This document shows, one piece after another, positions 35,199 through 44,644 of a DNA stretch of 64,000 nucleotides. Every line of letters begins with the position of its first letter. The stretch's first letter is position 1. Origin of the DNA: Micromonospora musae (GTDB lineage Bacteria; Actinomycetota; Actinomycetes; Mycobacteriales; Micromonosporaceae); NCBI RefSeq assembly GCF_003626635.1, contig NZ_RAZT01000013.1, positions 164,433-228,432 of the forward strand, given 5' to 3'. The position numbers and the translations under genes were made by a program. The notes beneath the pieces were generated by a model that saw only the letters and a list, made by a program, of their open reading frames with translations, did not search any database and had not been told where the DNA came from.

Positions 35199-35235
35199 CG
35201 AAAGCCCCGGTCCCGCGAGGGGACCGGGGCTTTCG
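35199..35235. terminator. Bidirectional terminator of miaB and the DUF349 gene
   Basis: Perfect stem CGAAAGCCCCGGTCC / GGACCGGGGCTTTCG (15 bp) with loop CGCGAGG, between convergent genes; 12 bp from the DUF349 gene stop. Confidence 0.9.
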
Positions 35236-35247
35236 GGTTGGATCAGG

Positions 35248-36456
35248 TCAGCTGGACTGCTCGGCGAGCTGAAGGAACTGCCGCTTGGACGCGAGCGCCT
35301 GCTCGGCCTCGCGGACCCGGCGGGCGTCACCGGCGGCCTGAGCCCGGGCCAGCCGCTCCTCCGCCTCGGCGACCTGCGCCCGCATCTGGGCGAGCAGGGG
35401 GCTGTCCTCCTTGGAGGTCCGCCGCCAGGCCGAGTCCATCACCTCGCGGACCTTCTCGTCGATGACCCGGAGCCGACGCTCCAGCCCGGCAGCCGCCTCG
35501 CGGGGCACCCGGCCGGCCTCGTGCCACTGCGCCTGGATGTCCCGCAGCTTCGCCTGGGCACCCTTCGGGTCGCTGTCGATGTCCAGCGCCTCCGCCTCGG
35601 CGAGCAGCGCCTGCTTGCGCTCCAGGTTGCCCCGCAGCTCGTTGTCCCGAGCCGAGAAGACCTCGCTGCGCCGCGTGAAGAAGTCGTCCTGCGCCGCGCG
35701 GAACCGTTCCCAGAGCCGCTGCTCGGCCTCCTTGGACGCGCGCGGCGCCGCCTTCCACCGCGTCATCAGGTCCTTGAGCTGGTTGGCGGTGGCCGCCCAG
35801 TCGCTGGAGTCCTTGAGCTTCTCGGCCTCGGTGACCAGCTCCTCCTTCTCCGCCTGCGCCTGCTTGCGCTGCGCGTCCAGGGACGCGAAGTGCGCGCCCC
35901 GGCGGCGGGTGAAGCCGTCACGGGCCGCGGCGAACCGCTTCCACAGCTCCCCGTCGGCCTTCTTGTCGACGCCGCGGATGGTCTTCCACTCGTCGAGGAT
36001 CTCCTTGAGTCGGTCCCCGGCGGTCTTCCACCCGGTCGACTCGGCGGCGAGCTTCTCCGCCTCCTCGACCAGCGCGGTCTTGCGGGCCAGCGCCTCGCCG
36101 CGCGCCGCGTCCCGCGCCGCACGGGCCTCGCCCGCCTTCTCCTCGGCCACGGTCGCGAGCCGGTCCAGCCGTGCGGCCAGCGCGTCGATGTCGCCGACCA
36201 CGTGCGCCTCGGCGAGCGAAGCCCGGATCCGGCGGATCGTGCTCAGCGAGTGGCCGGCGTCCGCCGCACCCGAGTTGAGCCGGGCCTCGGTCAGATCCAC
36301 CTCGGTCACCAGGTCGGCGAAGCGGCGGGCGAAGTGCGCCAGCCCCTCCTCCGGTGCCCCGGCCTGCCAGGATCCGACCACCCGCTCGCCCTCGGTGGTC
36401 TTGACGTACACGGTGCCGTCCGCGTCCACCCGTCCGAAGGCAGTCCAGTCGCTCAT
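35248..36456 (-). CDS. DUF349 coiled-coil protein
   Basis: 402 residues, highly charged and helical. After an N-terminal beta-rich piece (SDWTAFGRVDADGTVYVKT) come repeated DUF349 units, each with a W..A..L..W pattern: TGWKTAGDRLKEILDEWKTI, SSDWAATANQLKDLMTRWKA, and AQAKLRDIQAQWHEAGRVP. It resembles the Ala/Arg-rich protein found near miaA in mycobacteria. Function unknown; an RNA- or ribosome-associated role has been suggested for some relatives. ATG at 36456 follows GAGGATGGG. Confidence 0.88.
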   Translation of the reverse strand: MSDWTAFGRVDADGTVYVKTTEGERVVGSWQAGAPEEGLAHFARRFADLVTEVDLTEARLNSGAADAGHSLSTIRRIRASLAEAHVVGDIDALAARLDRLATVAEEKAGEARAARDAARGEALARKTALVEEAEKLAAESTGWKTAGDRLKEILDEWKTIRGVDKKADGELWKRFAAARDGFTRRRGAHFASLDAQRKQAQAEKEELVTEAEKLKDSSDWAATANQLKDLMTRWKAAPRASKEAEQRLWERFRAAQDDFFTRRSEVFSARDNELRGNLERKQALLAEAEALDIDSDPKGAQAKLRDIQAQWHEAGRVPREAAAGLERRLRVIDEKVREVMDSAWRRTSKEDSPLLAQMRAQVAEAEERLARAQAAGDARRVREAEQALASKRQFLQLAEQSS

Positions 36457-36659
36457 GTGCCCATCCTCGTTCTCCCGGCGTCGGGAGAGCAGTGTCCCGA
36501 TCGCCGCCACAGCGCAGCCAAGTTTCTCCCCGGCATTGTCACAGGTACGACCCCGTCCCCGTCGAGCGCCTATCGCCGACCGTGACCATACGGTGTCCTA
36601 GCGCCCGGATGACCGGATCGGCGCACAGACGCACCGGCGCGTCCCGCTACCGTGAACGG

Positions 36660-37382
36660 GTGCCACTGGTCGCCGCCGCCGTCTGCCCCCACCCGCCCCT
36701 GCTCGTACCCGAGGTGGCCGGTGCCGCCGCCGCCGAGCTCGACGCGCTCCGCGCCGCCTGCGACGCCGCGCTGAGCCGGCTGCTCGCCGCCGAGCCGGAC
36801 TGTGTCGTGGTGCTGGGCTCCGGCCCGTCGACGGAGTGGATCATCCCACCGGCGATCGGCACGCTCGGCCCGTTCGGCGTCGACCTGACCGTTCCGCTGG
36901 CTCCGACGCTGGGGGAGGCGGGCGGGGGCGCGGTGCTCCCGATCAGCCTGACCATCGGAGCGTGGCTGCTCGCCCGACACCCGGTCCGCGCGCGGGTCGT
37001 CGGCGTGCAGGTGGCGCCGGCCGCGTCAGCCGACGAGGTGACCCGGCTCGCGGAGGAGGTCGACGAGTACCGACCGCGGGTCGGGTTGCTGACGATGGGG
37101 GACGGGTCGGCCTGCCGGGGGCAGAAGGCGCCCGGCTACGACGACCCGCGTGCGCAGGCGTACGACGAATCGGTGGCCACGGCCCTGGCCAGCGCGGACG
37201 CCGAGGCCCTGCTCGGCCTGGACCCGGTGCTGTCGGCGGAGCTGAAGGTCGCCGGCCGCGCGCCCTGGCAGGTGCTCGCGGGTGCGGTGCGCGCGGCGGG
37301 CGGCGACTGGCGCGGCGAGCTGCACTACGCGGCGGCCCCCTACGGCGTGGCCTACTTCGTGGCCGGCTGGGAGGCGGCGTGA
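36660..37382 (+). CDS. Class III extradiol dioxygenase-like protein
   Basis: 240-residue protein of the LigB-like class III extradiol dioxygenase superfamily. It starts MPLVAAAVCPHPPLLVPEVA, where CPHPP carries the family metal-ligand His; later GLLTMGDGSACRGQKAPGY and the C-terminal LHYAAAPYGVAYFVAGW are typical of this actinobacterial branch. GTG at 36660. Its stop overlaps the miaA start (GTGA). The association with miaA is conserved in actinobacteria as I know them; no substrate is established, and a tRNA-linked role is only a guess. Confidence 0.85.
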   Translation: MPLVAAAVCPHPPLLVPEVAGAAAAELDALRAACDAALSRLLAAEPDCVVVLGSGPSTEWIIPPAIGTLGPFGVDLTVPLAPTLGEAGGGAVLPISLTIGAWLLARHPVRARVVGVQVAPAASADEVTRLAEEVDEYRPRVGLLTMGDGSACRGQKAPGYDDPRAQAYDESVATALASADAEALLGLDPVLSAELKVAGRAPWQVLAGAVRAAGGDWRGELHYAAAPYGVAYFVAGWEAA

Positions 37383-38326
37383 GCGGGCCGGTCGAGGCCG
37401 GTGGCGGCCGCCCGCCGGTCGGGACGGTGGTGGCCGTGGTCGGGCCGACGGCGGCCGGCAAGTCGGCGCTGAGCATCGCGCTGGCGCACGCCCTCGACGG
37501 CGAGGTGGTCAACGCCGACTCGATGCAGCTCTACCGGGGTATGGACATCGGCACGGCGAAGCTCACCCCGGCCGAGCGGGAAGGTGTTCCGCACCACCTG
37601 CTGGACATCTGGGACGTCACCGAGCCGGCGAGCGTCGCCGAGTACCAGCGGCTGGCCCGTACGGCGATCGACGACATCCTGGCCAGGGGACGGGTGCCGC
37701 TGCTGGTCGGCGGCTCCGGCCTCTACGTCCGGGCGGTGCTGGAGCAGTTCGAGTTCCCGGGCACCGACCCGGCGATCCGGGAGCGGCTGGAGCGGGAGCT
37801 GGCCGAGGTCGGGCCGGCGCCGCTCCACGCGCGGCTGCGCGCCGCCGATCCGGCCGCCGCCGAGGGGATCCTGCCGGGCAACGGTCGCCGCATCGTCCGG
37901 GCCCTCGAGGTGATCGAGCTGACCGGGGCGCCGTTCACGGCGGCGCTGCCCGAACCGATCCCGTACTACCCGTCCGTGCAGGTCGGTGTGGATCTGGACA
38001 CCGCGTTCCTGGACGAGCGGATCGCCCTGCGGGTGGACCGGATGTGGGCCGACGGGCTGATCGCCGAGACCCGTGAGCTGGTCGGGCACGGTCTGCCGGA
38101 GGGGCGTACGGCCAGCCGGGCGCTCGGCTACCAGCAGGTGCTGCGCTTCCTCGCCGGCGAGCTGACCGAGACCGAGGCGTACGAGGAGACGATCCGCGCG
38201 ACCCGGCGCTTCGTCCGCCGGCAGCGCTCCTGGTTCCGGCGTGACCCCCGGGTCCACTGGCTGGACTCGGCCGATCCGGGCCTGGTCGTCGAGGCCCTGC
38301 GGCTGGTCCCCGCCGCTGCGCGATGA
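37379..38326 (+). CDS. miaA: tRNA dimethylallyltransferase MiaA
   Basis: Adds a dimethylallyl group to A37 of tRNAs reading U-starting codons. 315 residues. P-loop VGPTAAGKSAL, DSMQLYRGMDIGTAK, LVGGSGLYVRAVL, and the C-terminal RRFVRRQRSWFRRDPRVHWL are diagnostic. GTG start overlaps the dioxygenase-like gene (GTGA); dapF follows 7 bp later, so three genes form one operon. Confidence 0.97.
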   Translation: MSGPVEAGGGRPPVGTVVAVVGPTAAGKSALSIALAHALDGEVVNADSMQLYRGMDIGTAKLTPAEREGVPHHLLDIWDVTEPASVAEYQRLARTAIDDILARGRVPLLVGGSGLYVRAVLEQFEFPGTDPAIRERLERELAEVGPAPLHARLRAADPAAAEGILPGNGRRIVRALEVIELTGAPFTAALPEPIPYYPSVQVGVDLDTAFLDERIALRVDRMWADGLIAETRELVGHGLPEGRTASRALGYQQVLRFLAGELTETEAYEETIRATRRFVRRQRSWFRRDPRVHWLDSADPGLVVEALRLVPAAAR

Positions 38327-38333
38327 TGGGGGC

Positions 38334-39179
38334 GTGGAGTTCACCAAGGGACATGGCACCGGCAACGACTTCGTGATCCTGCCCGACCCGGACGGGGCGC
38401 TCGACCTCACCCCCGGGCTGGTCGCCGCGCTCTGCGACCGGCGGCGCGGGATCGGCGCGGACGGGGTGCTGCGGGTCGTCCGGGCCGCCAAGCACCCGGA
38501 GGGCGCGGCGCTCGCCGGCGAGGCCGAATGGTTCATGGACTACTGGAACTCCGACGGTTCCGCCGCCGAGATGTGCGGCAACGGCGCCCGGGTCTTCGTG
38601 CGCTACCTGATCGACACCGACCTGGCCACGGTCACCGACGAGGGGCTGCCGGTGGCGACCCGGGCCGGTGTCGTACGCGCCCTCGTCGACGGTGACACCA
38701 TCTCCGTCGAGATGCGCCGCCCCCGGCTCTACGACACCTCCACCGCCACCCTGGGCGGGCTCACGCTGGCCGGTACCGCCGTGGACGTGGGCAACCCGCA
38801 CCTGGTCTGCGCGCTGCCCGCCGGTCTCGACCTGCCGGCGCTGGACCTGACCCGGGCGCCCGAGTTCGATCCGGTGGTCTTCCCGGCCGGGGTGAACGTC
38901 GAGTTCACCGCTCCCGGAGGCCCGGTGGACGGAACGGACGGGCACGTGCTCATGCGGGTCTACGAGCGCGGCTCGGCCGAGACCCTCTCCTGCGGCACGG
39001 GCACCTGCGCGGTGGCGGCGGTGGCTCTGCGGGACGCGCACCGGGACACCGGGGTGGTCGCGGTCGACGTGCCCGGCGGACGCGTCACCGTCACCGTCAC
39101 CGCGGACAGCTGCTGGCTCGCCGGTCCCGCCGTGCTCGTGGCCACCGGCCGGCTGGACCCGGCCAACCTGCACGGCTGA
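38334..39179 (+). CDS. dapF: Diaminopimelate epimerase
   Basis: Converts LL- to meso-diaminopimelate for lysine and peptidoglycan. 281 residues. N-terminal FTKGHGTGNDFVILPD; first catalytic cysteine in MCGNGARVF, second in SCGTGTCAVAAVA. GTG at 38334 is 7 bp behind miaA. A perfect 20-bp hairpin ends the operon. Confidence 0.96.
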   Translation: MEFTKGHGTGNDFVILPDPDGALDLTPGLVAALCDRRRGIGADGVLRVVRAAKHPEGAALAGEAEWFMDYWNSDGSAAEMCGNGARVFVRYLIDTDLATVTDEGLPVATRAGVVRALVDGDTISVEMRRPRLYDTSTATLGGLTLAGTAVDVGNPHLVCALPAGLDLPALDLTRAPEFDPVVFPAGVNVEFTAPGGPVDGTDGHVLMRVYERGSAETLSCGTGTCAVAAVALRDAHRDTGVVAVDVPGGRVTVTVTADSCWLAGPAVLVATGRLDPANLHG

Positions 39180-39220
39180 CCCAGGCCAACATGCACGCCT
39201 CCGTGCGCCGACGCTCAGCT

Positions 39221-39268
39221 GATGTCGGAAGGGCGGTGCCCCGTGAGAGGCACCGCCCTTCCGACATC
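39221..39268. terminator. Strong bidirectional terminator (dapF / malic enzyme)
   Basis: Perfect 20-bp inverted repeat starting GATGTCGGAAGGGCGGTGCC with an 8-nt loop, between the convergent dapF and malic enzyme genes. Confidence 0.92.
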
Positions 39269-39297
39269 TCAGGCAAGACCCGCGAGGGTCGGGTAGC

Positions 39298-40764
39298 TCA
39301 GGGGTTGGCGGAGGCCTCCGCGGCGATCTCCGGCAGGTCGGCCGGGCCGGGGTCGGCCGCGGGCGCGGGGGCCGGGTTGTGCGCGGCGGCGCGTACGGCG
39401 GCGGCCACGGCCGGGGCGACCCGGGAGTCGAAGACACTCGGCACGATCACCGTTGGGTTGATCTTGTCCTCGCCGACCACGTCCGCGATGGCGTTGGCGG
39501 CCGCGATCGCCATCTCCTCGGTGAACTCCTCGGCGTGGGCGTCCAGCATGCCGCGGAAGACACCGGGGAAGGCCAGCACGTTGTTGATCTGGTTGGGCTG
39601 GTCGGAGCGGCCGGTGGCGACGATCGCGGCATGCTTGCGCGCCTCCCGCGGGTCCACCTCCGGGTCCGGGTTGGCCAGCGCGAACACGATCGAGTCCTTG
39701 GCCATGGTGGCGATGTCCTCGCCGGTGAGCAGGTTCGGCGCGCTGACGCCGATGAAGACGTCGGCGTCCCGGATCGCGCCGCGCAGGTCGCCGGAGTAGT
39801 TCTCCTTGTTGGTGTTCTCCGCCAGCCACTGCCAGGCCGAGTTCAGGTCGGTCTGGCCACGGTGCAGGGCGCCCTGCCGGTCGTACGCGATGATGTCGCC
39901 CACGCCCTGGCGCAGCAGCAGCTTCATGATCGCGGTGCCGGCGGCGCCGGCGCCGGAGACGACCACCCGGACGTCCGCGAGCTGCTTGCCCACGACGCGC
40001 AGCGCGTTGGTGAGGGCGGCCAGCACGCAGATGGCGGTGCCGTGCTGGTCGTCGTGGAAGACCGGGATGTCCAGCGCCTCGCGCAGCCGGGCCTCGATCT
40101 CGAAGCAGCGCGGCGCGGCGATGTCCTCCAGGTTGATGCCGCCGTACGCGGGCGCGATCGCCTTGACGATCGAGACGATCTCGTCCGTGTCCTGCGTGTC
40201 GAGCACCACGGGCCAGGCGTCCACGCCGCCGAACCGCTTGAAGAGCGCCGCCTTGCCCTCCATCACCGGCAGCGAAGCGGCGGGCCCGAGGTTGCCCAGG
40301 CCGAGCACGGCCGAGCCGTCGCTGACCACGGCGACGGTGTTGCGCTTGATCGTCAGCCGCCGGGCGTCCGCCGGGTTCTCCGCGATGGCCATGCAGACCC
40401 GGGCCACGCCGGGGGTGTATGCGCGGGACAGTTCGTCACGGGTGCGCAGGGCGACCTTCGAGCTGACCTCGATCTTGCCGCCCAGGTGCAGCAGGAACGT
40501 CCGGTCGGAGACCTTCCGCACGTCGACCCCGTCGAGCGCGGAGATCGCCTGGACCACCTGGTCGGCGTGGCCGGCGTCGGCGGTGTCGCAGGTGAGGTCG
40601 ACGAGGACGTGGGTGGGGTCGGAGTCGACCACGTCCAGCGCGGTGACGATCGCCCCGGCCTCTCCGACGGAGGTGGTCAGCCGCCCGATCGACGAGGCGT
40701 CCGCCGGTACGGCGATCCGGATCGTGATGGAGAATCCGGCACTCGGGAGTCGGGTGATGGCCAC
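39298..40764 (-). CDS. NAD(P)-dependent malic enzyme with N-terminal ACT domain
   Basis: Oxidative decarboxylation of malate to pyruvate. 488 residues: an ACT-like regulatory domain (FSITIRIAVPADASSIGRLT...; residues ~5-80), then the catalytic domain with Tyr in LSRAYTPGVARVC, lysine in RRLTIKRNTVAVVSDGSAVLG, metal site FEIEARLREALDIPVFHDDQHGT (D/E) and NAD motif VVSGAGAAGTAI. GTG at 40764 has GGAGG seven bases upstream, so I prefer it over ATG 40782. ACT suggests control by an amino acid. Confidence 0.93.
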   Translation of the reverse strand: MAITRLPSAGFSITIRIAVPADASSIGRLTTSVGEAGAIVTALDVVDSDPTHVLVDLTCDTADAGHADQVVQAISALDGVDVRKVSDRTFLLHLGGKIEVSSKVALRTRDELSRAYTPGVARVCMAIAENPADARRLTIKRNTVAVVSDGSAVLGLGNLGPAASLPVMEGKAALFKRFGGVDAWPVVLDTQDTDEIVSIVKAIAPAYGGINLEDIAAPRCFEIEARLREALDIPVFHDDQHGTAICVLAALTNALRVVGKQLADVRVVVSGAGAAGTAIMKLLLRQGVGDIIAYDRQGALHRGQTDLNSAWQWLAENTNKENYSGDLRGAIRDADVFIGVSAPNLLTGEDIATMAKDSIVFALANPDPEVDPREARKHAAIVATGRSDQPNQINNVLAFPGVFRGMLDAHAEEFTEEMAIAAANAIADVVGEDKINPTVIVPSVFDSRVAPAVAAAVRAAAHNPAPAPAADPGPADLPEIAAEASANP

Positions 40765-40973
40765 AGGTCTTTCCTCCGTCAACGCTGAGCGGCTCGACTC
40801 GCATTTCTACCCGCTCGCCGAGGTCGACCGGCATCCGGCCCCGCTACCGGCTGGTACGGCCACACCTCGCGCACCTGGTGCGGCCCGTGGTCGACGGCCG
40901 ACGATCATGAACTCGGGGACGGGTGGCCGGGCTGAGAAGCGGCCACGCGGGCATATAGCAGGTGCGTCGGGCG

Positions 40974-40986
40974 TTGACACATGTCA
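40974..40986 (+). promoter_or_regulatory. TTGACA box / TGACA-N2-TGTCA inverted repeat before hflX
   Basis: TTGACA (40974-40979) is a perfect -35 box about 50 bp before the hflX start, but no good -10 follows at 17 bp (GTACCC). The same bases form TGACA-CA-TGTCA, which could be an operator. It lies in the 262-bp gap between divergent malic enzyme and hflX genes. Confidence 0.35.
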
Positions 40987-41026
40987 GGATTGCTTGGTAC
41001 CCGAACAGAACGGACAGGAGATCGGC

Positions 41027-42475
41027 TTGCGCGACCAGGACACCGTCGTCGTCCCCTTCGAGGACGAGGAACTCGACGCCACCACGGGCGAGTTCGAGCT
41101 GTCAGAGCGGCAGGCGCTGCGGCGGGTCCCCGGCCTCTCCACCGAACTCACGGACATCACCGAGGTCGAATACCGGCAGCTCCGCCTGGAGCGGGTGGTG
41201 CTGGTCGGGGTCTGGACCGAGGGTACGCAGATCGATGCCGAGAACTCCCTCACCGAGCTGGCCGCGCTGGCCGAGACCGCCGGCTCGCAGGTGCTGGAGG
41301 GGCTGATCCAGCGGCGTAACCGGCCCGACCCGGCGACGTACATCGGTCGGGGCAAGGTTGCCGACCTGGGCTCCGTGGTGCTCGCCTCCGGCGCTGACAC
41401 CGTCATCTGCGACGGTGAGCTCTCCCCGTCCCAGCTGCGCAACCTCGAGCAGCGCACCAAGGTCAAGGTCGTCGACCGGACGGCGTTGATCCTCGACATC
41501 TTCGCCCAGCACGCGAAGAGCAAAGAGGGTAAGGCTCAGGTCGAGCTGGCCCAGCTGGAGTATCTGCTGCCCCGCCTGCGCGGTTGGGGTGAGACGCTCT
41601 CCCGGCAGACCGGCGGTAGCGCGCGCGGCGGCGGCGCCGGCGGTGGCGTGGGTCTGCGCGGTCCCGGTGAGACCAAGCTGGAGACCGACCGGCGCCGGAT
41701 CCGCACCCGGATCGCGCGGCTGCGCCGCGAGATCAAGGGCATGCGGACGGTACGGCAGACCAAGCGCGCCCGCCGTACCCGCAACGCGGTGCCCGCGGTC
41801 GCAATCGCCGGCTACACGAACGCCGGCAAGTCGAGCCTGCTCAACCGCCTGACCGGCGCCGGCGTGCTGGTGGAGAACGCGCTCTTCGCGACCCTGGATC
41901 CGACCATCCGCAAGGCCACCACCACCGACGGGCGGGTCTACACGCTCTCCGACACGGTGGGCTTCGTCCGGCACCTGCCGCACCAGATCGTCGAGGCGTT
42001 CCGCTCGACGCTGGAGGAGGTCGCCGACGCCGACCTGGTGGTGCACGTCGTTGACGGCGCCCATCCGGATCCGGAGGAGCAGGTCCGGGCTGTGCGTGAG
42101 GTGCTCGCCGAGGTGAGCGCCGACCGGCTGCCCGAGCTGCTGGTGGTCAACAAGACCGACGCGGCGGACGAGGAGACCCTGCTGCGGCTCAAGCGCCTCT
42201 GGCCGGATGCGATCTTCGTCTCCGCCCACTCCGGGCGTGGGATGGACGAGCTGCGCGCCGCCATCGAGGACCGGCTGCCGAGGCCGGCGGTGGAGGTCCG
42301 GGCGGTCCTGCCGTACGACCGGGGCGACCTGGTCGCCCGAGTGCACCGCCTCGGCGAGATGCTCGGCACCGCGCACCTGCCGGAGGGCACCCGGGTGCAC
42401 GTCCGGGTCAACCAGGCGCTCGCCGCGGAGTTGGCCCCGTACGCGGAGCAGAGCTTGGCGCCCGCGCGCCCGTAG
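41027..42475 (+). CDS. hflX: Ribosome-associated GTPase HflX
   Basis: GTPase that splits or rescues stalled ribosomes under stress. With TTG at 41027 (GGAG six bases upstream) it has 482 residues; no better ATG/GTG exists, and the frame further upstream has no family similarity. N-terminal HflX domain with NRPDPATYIGRGKVADL, Gly-rich loop SARGGGAGGGVGLRGPGETKLE, then G1 GYTNAGKSSLLN, G3 DTVGFVRHLPH and G4 NKTD. The stop TAG is formed at the border of palindromic element B. Confidence 0.94.
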   Translation: MRDQDTVVVPFEDEELDATTGEFELSERQALRRVPGLSTELTDITEVEYRQLRLERVVLVGVWTEGTQIDAENSLTELAALAETAGSQVLEGLIQRRNRPDPATYIGRGKVADLGSVVLASGADTVICDGELSPSQLRNLEQRTKVKVVDRTALILDIFAQHAKSKEGKAQVELAQLEYLLPRLRGWGETLSRQTGGSARGGGAGGGVGLRGPGETKLETDRRRIRTRIARLRREIKGMRTVRQTKRARRTRNAVPAVAIAGYTNAGKSSLLNRLTGAGVLVENALFATLDPTIRKATTTDGRVYTLSDTVGFVRHLPHQIVEAFRSTLEEVADADLVVHVVDGAHPDPEEQVRAVREVLAEVSADRLPELLVVNKTDAADEETLLRLKRLWPDAIFVSAHSGRGMDELRAAIEDRLPRPAVEVRAVLPYDRGDLVARVHRLGEMLGTAHLPEGTRVHVRVNQALAAELAPYAEQSLAPARP

Positions 42476-42638
42476 GGTCCGTTTCACAAGATCGTGCTCG
42501 GTTGCGCCGGCCCCCGGTGACGGCCGGCTGCGTTGGCGGTTCGTCCGGATACTCGGTGTTGTGTCCGGACGAACCTCCGCCTTGCCGGATCGCCGTCCGG
42601 GCATCGGCTCGCTCGGGCGAGCCCTGTGAAGCGGACCC
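42475..42638. mobile_element. Palindromic MITE-like element, copy B
   Basis: 164 bp. Ends GGGTCCGTTTCACA / TGTGAAGCGGACCC (14 bp, one mismatch). Inner perfect hairpin GGTTCGTCCGGA / TCCGGACGAACC. Between them, CGGCTCGCTCGGGCGAGCC is shared exactly with copy C, and CGTCCGGATAC with copy A. TA precedes the left end and completes the hflX stop TAG. It may also terminate hflX transcription. No coding content. Confidence 0.78.
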
Positions 42639-42776
42639 GAGCCGCCTTGCCGGCACCACCCGAGCCGCCTTGCCGGCACCACCCGAGCCGCCTTGCCGGC
42701 ACCACCCGAGCCGCCTTGCCGGCACCACCCGAGCCGCCTTGCCGGCGTCACCCGAGTCGCCTTGCGGGCGTCACCC
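42639..42776 (+). repeat. 23-bp tandem repeat, six units
   Basis: Six direct units of 23 bp beginning GAGCCGCCTTGCCGGC; the first four are identical, the last two carry substitutions. With element B it fills the 332-bp gap between hflX and the next gene. The unit is not a multiple of three and has no spacers, so it is neither coding nor CRISPR. It lies 32 bp before the next gene's start and so probably within its promoter or leader. Confidence 0.97.
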
Positions 42777-42807
42777 GGTCGAAACCGGGGCATGCGACAC
42801 TTGCGCA

Positions 42808-44577
42808 ATGCGCCGCGCTGTTTCCTTGGTCACGGTCGCCCTCGGACTATTCGGGGCGACCGTGGCGCTTCACGGAGTCGCGCTGGCGGCTCCCGCTGCT
42901 TCGACCGCCGTCGACCCGGTTCCGGGTAAGAAGCGGTGCACGATCACCGACGAGCGGGCCCGTCAGCTCTCCGGTCTGGTGGCGACCAGCAGTGGATACG
43001 TCGTCATCAACGACGGTAGCGAGATCGAGTCGCGCGAGCGCGTCTTCCTGCTGAACAGCAAGTGCGAGATCGCCAAGGACCCGGTGTCGTACTCGGGCGA
43101 CGGGCCGACCGACACGGAGGATCTGGCGCTCTCCCCGGACAAGAAGACGCTCTGGATCGCCGACACGGGTGACGAGCCGATCGGCGAGCGCCGAAAGTCG
43201 GTCTCGGTCTGGACGATGCCGGTCAGCGGCGGCAAGAAGCCGACCCAGTACCGTCTCACCTACCCGCAGGGGAAGCCGCACGACGCCGAGGCGCTCCTGA
43301 TCGCGGACGACAAGTTGCCGCTGATCATCACGAAGGTCACCTCGGGCGCGGCCGAGATCTACCGTCCGACGGCGGCCCTCACCGCCGGCGACGGCGACCC
43401 GGTGCCGATGGAGAAGGTCGGCACGGTCAAGCTGCCGAAGACGCAGACGGAGAACCCGCTCGGCGTCATGGGCCGGGTGGCGATCACCGGTGCGGCGCGC
43501 TCGCCGGACGGCAGCAGGGTGGTGCTGCGGACGTACGCGGACGCCTTCGAGTACGACGTCACGGGCGGCGACATCGTCAAGGCGCTCTCCAACGAGCCCC
43601 GGGTGACGCCGCTCACCGACCCGTTCGGTGAGGCGATCACCTACACCCCGGACGGGAAGAGCTTCCTCACGGCCTCGGACGTCGGGAAGCTCGACGACGA
43701 CGAGGCCAAGGTCGAGATCCTGGGCTACACCCCCTCCGCGAAGGGCGCCGAGCCGATCGCCGAGGACGCGGAGGTCGAGGCGACGGCGAGCCGCTCGTGG
43801 TTCTCCGACCTCAGCATCGAGGACATCACCTACCTGGTCGCGGCGATCGGCGCGGTGGGCTTGCTGCTGGTCGGCGCCGGCATCGTCGGGATCCTCCGGT
43901 CCCGCAAACGTAAGGGGGCCGGCGACGACGCCTCCGGCGGAGACCGTGGCGACGGCTCGCCCGGCGGCCGTAGGGCCGACGAGCTTCCGGGGGCCGACCC
44001 CGGTCGGGGTGGTGTCTACGGCGGCGCCCCGAGTCGTGATCGGGGCGCGCCCGCGGACGGCGGGGTCTACGGCGGTGGTCCGAGTCGGGGTGGTGCCGCG
44101 CCTGCGGGCGGCGGAGTCTACGGCGGTGGTCCGAGCCGGGGTGGTGCCGCGCCGGCCGGCGGCGGGGTCTACGGCGGTGGCCGGGGTAACGGCGCTGGTG
44201 GCGGCCGCCCGGCCGGCGGTGGTGGTGGCGGCGTCTACGGCGGTGGCGGCCAGCCTCCCGGTGGCGGTCAGCCTTCCGGCGGTGGCCGGCCCTCCGGTGG
44301 TGGCCGGCCCTCCGGCGGTGGCCGACCTCCGGCTGGTGGCCGACCCGGTGGTGGTGGCGGACAACCCGGCGGCGGGCAGGGCGGCGGCGTCTACGGCGGC
44401 GGGCAGCCCGGCGGTGGTGGCTACGGCCGCGGTGGCGGTCGTGCCGAACCGCCTCGACGCGGCGGACCGGACCAGGACTACCGGGGTCAACGCGGCGGTC
44501 GCCGACGCCAGGAGGACGACCCGTACGGCCAGTACCCGGGTGGCGGCGACGGCTACCGCGGCGGGGACCGTTACTGA
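42808..44577 (+). CDS. Secreted/membrane protein with Gly-rich VYGGG repeat tail
   Basis: 589 residues. Signal peptide (RRAVSLVTVALGLFGATVALHG..), an extracytoplasmic domain of ~320 residues with beta-propeller-like pieces (TEDLALSPDKKTLWIADTGD; FGEAITYTPDGKSFLTASD), one membrane helix near residues 350-370 (DITYLVAAIGAVGLLLVGAG), then a cytoplasmic tail of ~215 residues. The tail is almost all Gly, Arg, Pro and Ser, with repeats such as GGGVYGGGPSRGGAAPAG. Function unknown. No ribosome site is obvious. The tail's codons are strongly repetitive, a sign of slippage or recombination growth. Confidence 0.8.
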   Translation: MRRAVSLVTVALGLFGATVALHGVALAAPAASTAVDPVPGKKRCTITDERARQLSGLVATSSGYVVINDGSEIESRERVFLLNSKCEIAKDPVSYSGDGPTDTEDLALSPDKKTLWIADTGDEPIGERRKSVSVWTMPVSGGKKPTQYRLTYPQGKPHDAEALLIADDKLPLIITKVTSGAAEIYRPTAALTAGDGDPVPMEKVGTVKLPKTQTENPLGVMGRVAITGAARSPDGSRVVLRTYADAFEYDVTGGDIVKALSNEPRVTPLTDPFGEAITYTPDGKSFLTASDVGKLDDDEAKVEILGYTPSAKGAEPIAEDAEVEATASRSWFSDLSIEDITYLVAAIGAVGLLLVGAGIVGILRSRKRKGAGDDASGGDRGDGSPGGRRADELPGADPGRGGVYGGAPSRDRGAPADGGVYGGGPSRGGAAPAGGGVYGGGPSRGGAAPAGGGVYGGGRGNGAGGGRPAGGGGGGVYGGGGQPPGGGQPSGGGRPSGGGRPSGGGRPPAGGRPGGGGGQPGGGQGGGVYGGGQPGGGGYGRGGGRAEPPRRGGPDQDYRGQRGGRRRQEDDPYGQYPGGGDGYRGGDRY

Positions 44578-44644
44578 TCCCCTCGGCGCCGGCTGAGCTC
44601 GCGGCGCCGGCTGAGTTTGCGGCGAAGGGACGGAGCAGGGCGGC

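Noticed and set aside
42639..42776. CRISPR array
   Set aside because: Units are contiguous 23-bp tandem repeats with no spacers, and no cas genes are present.
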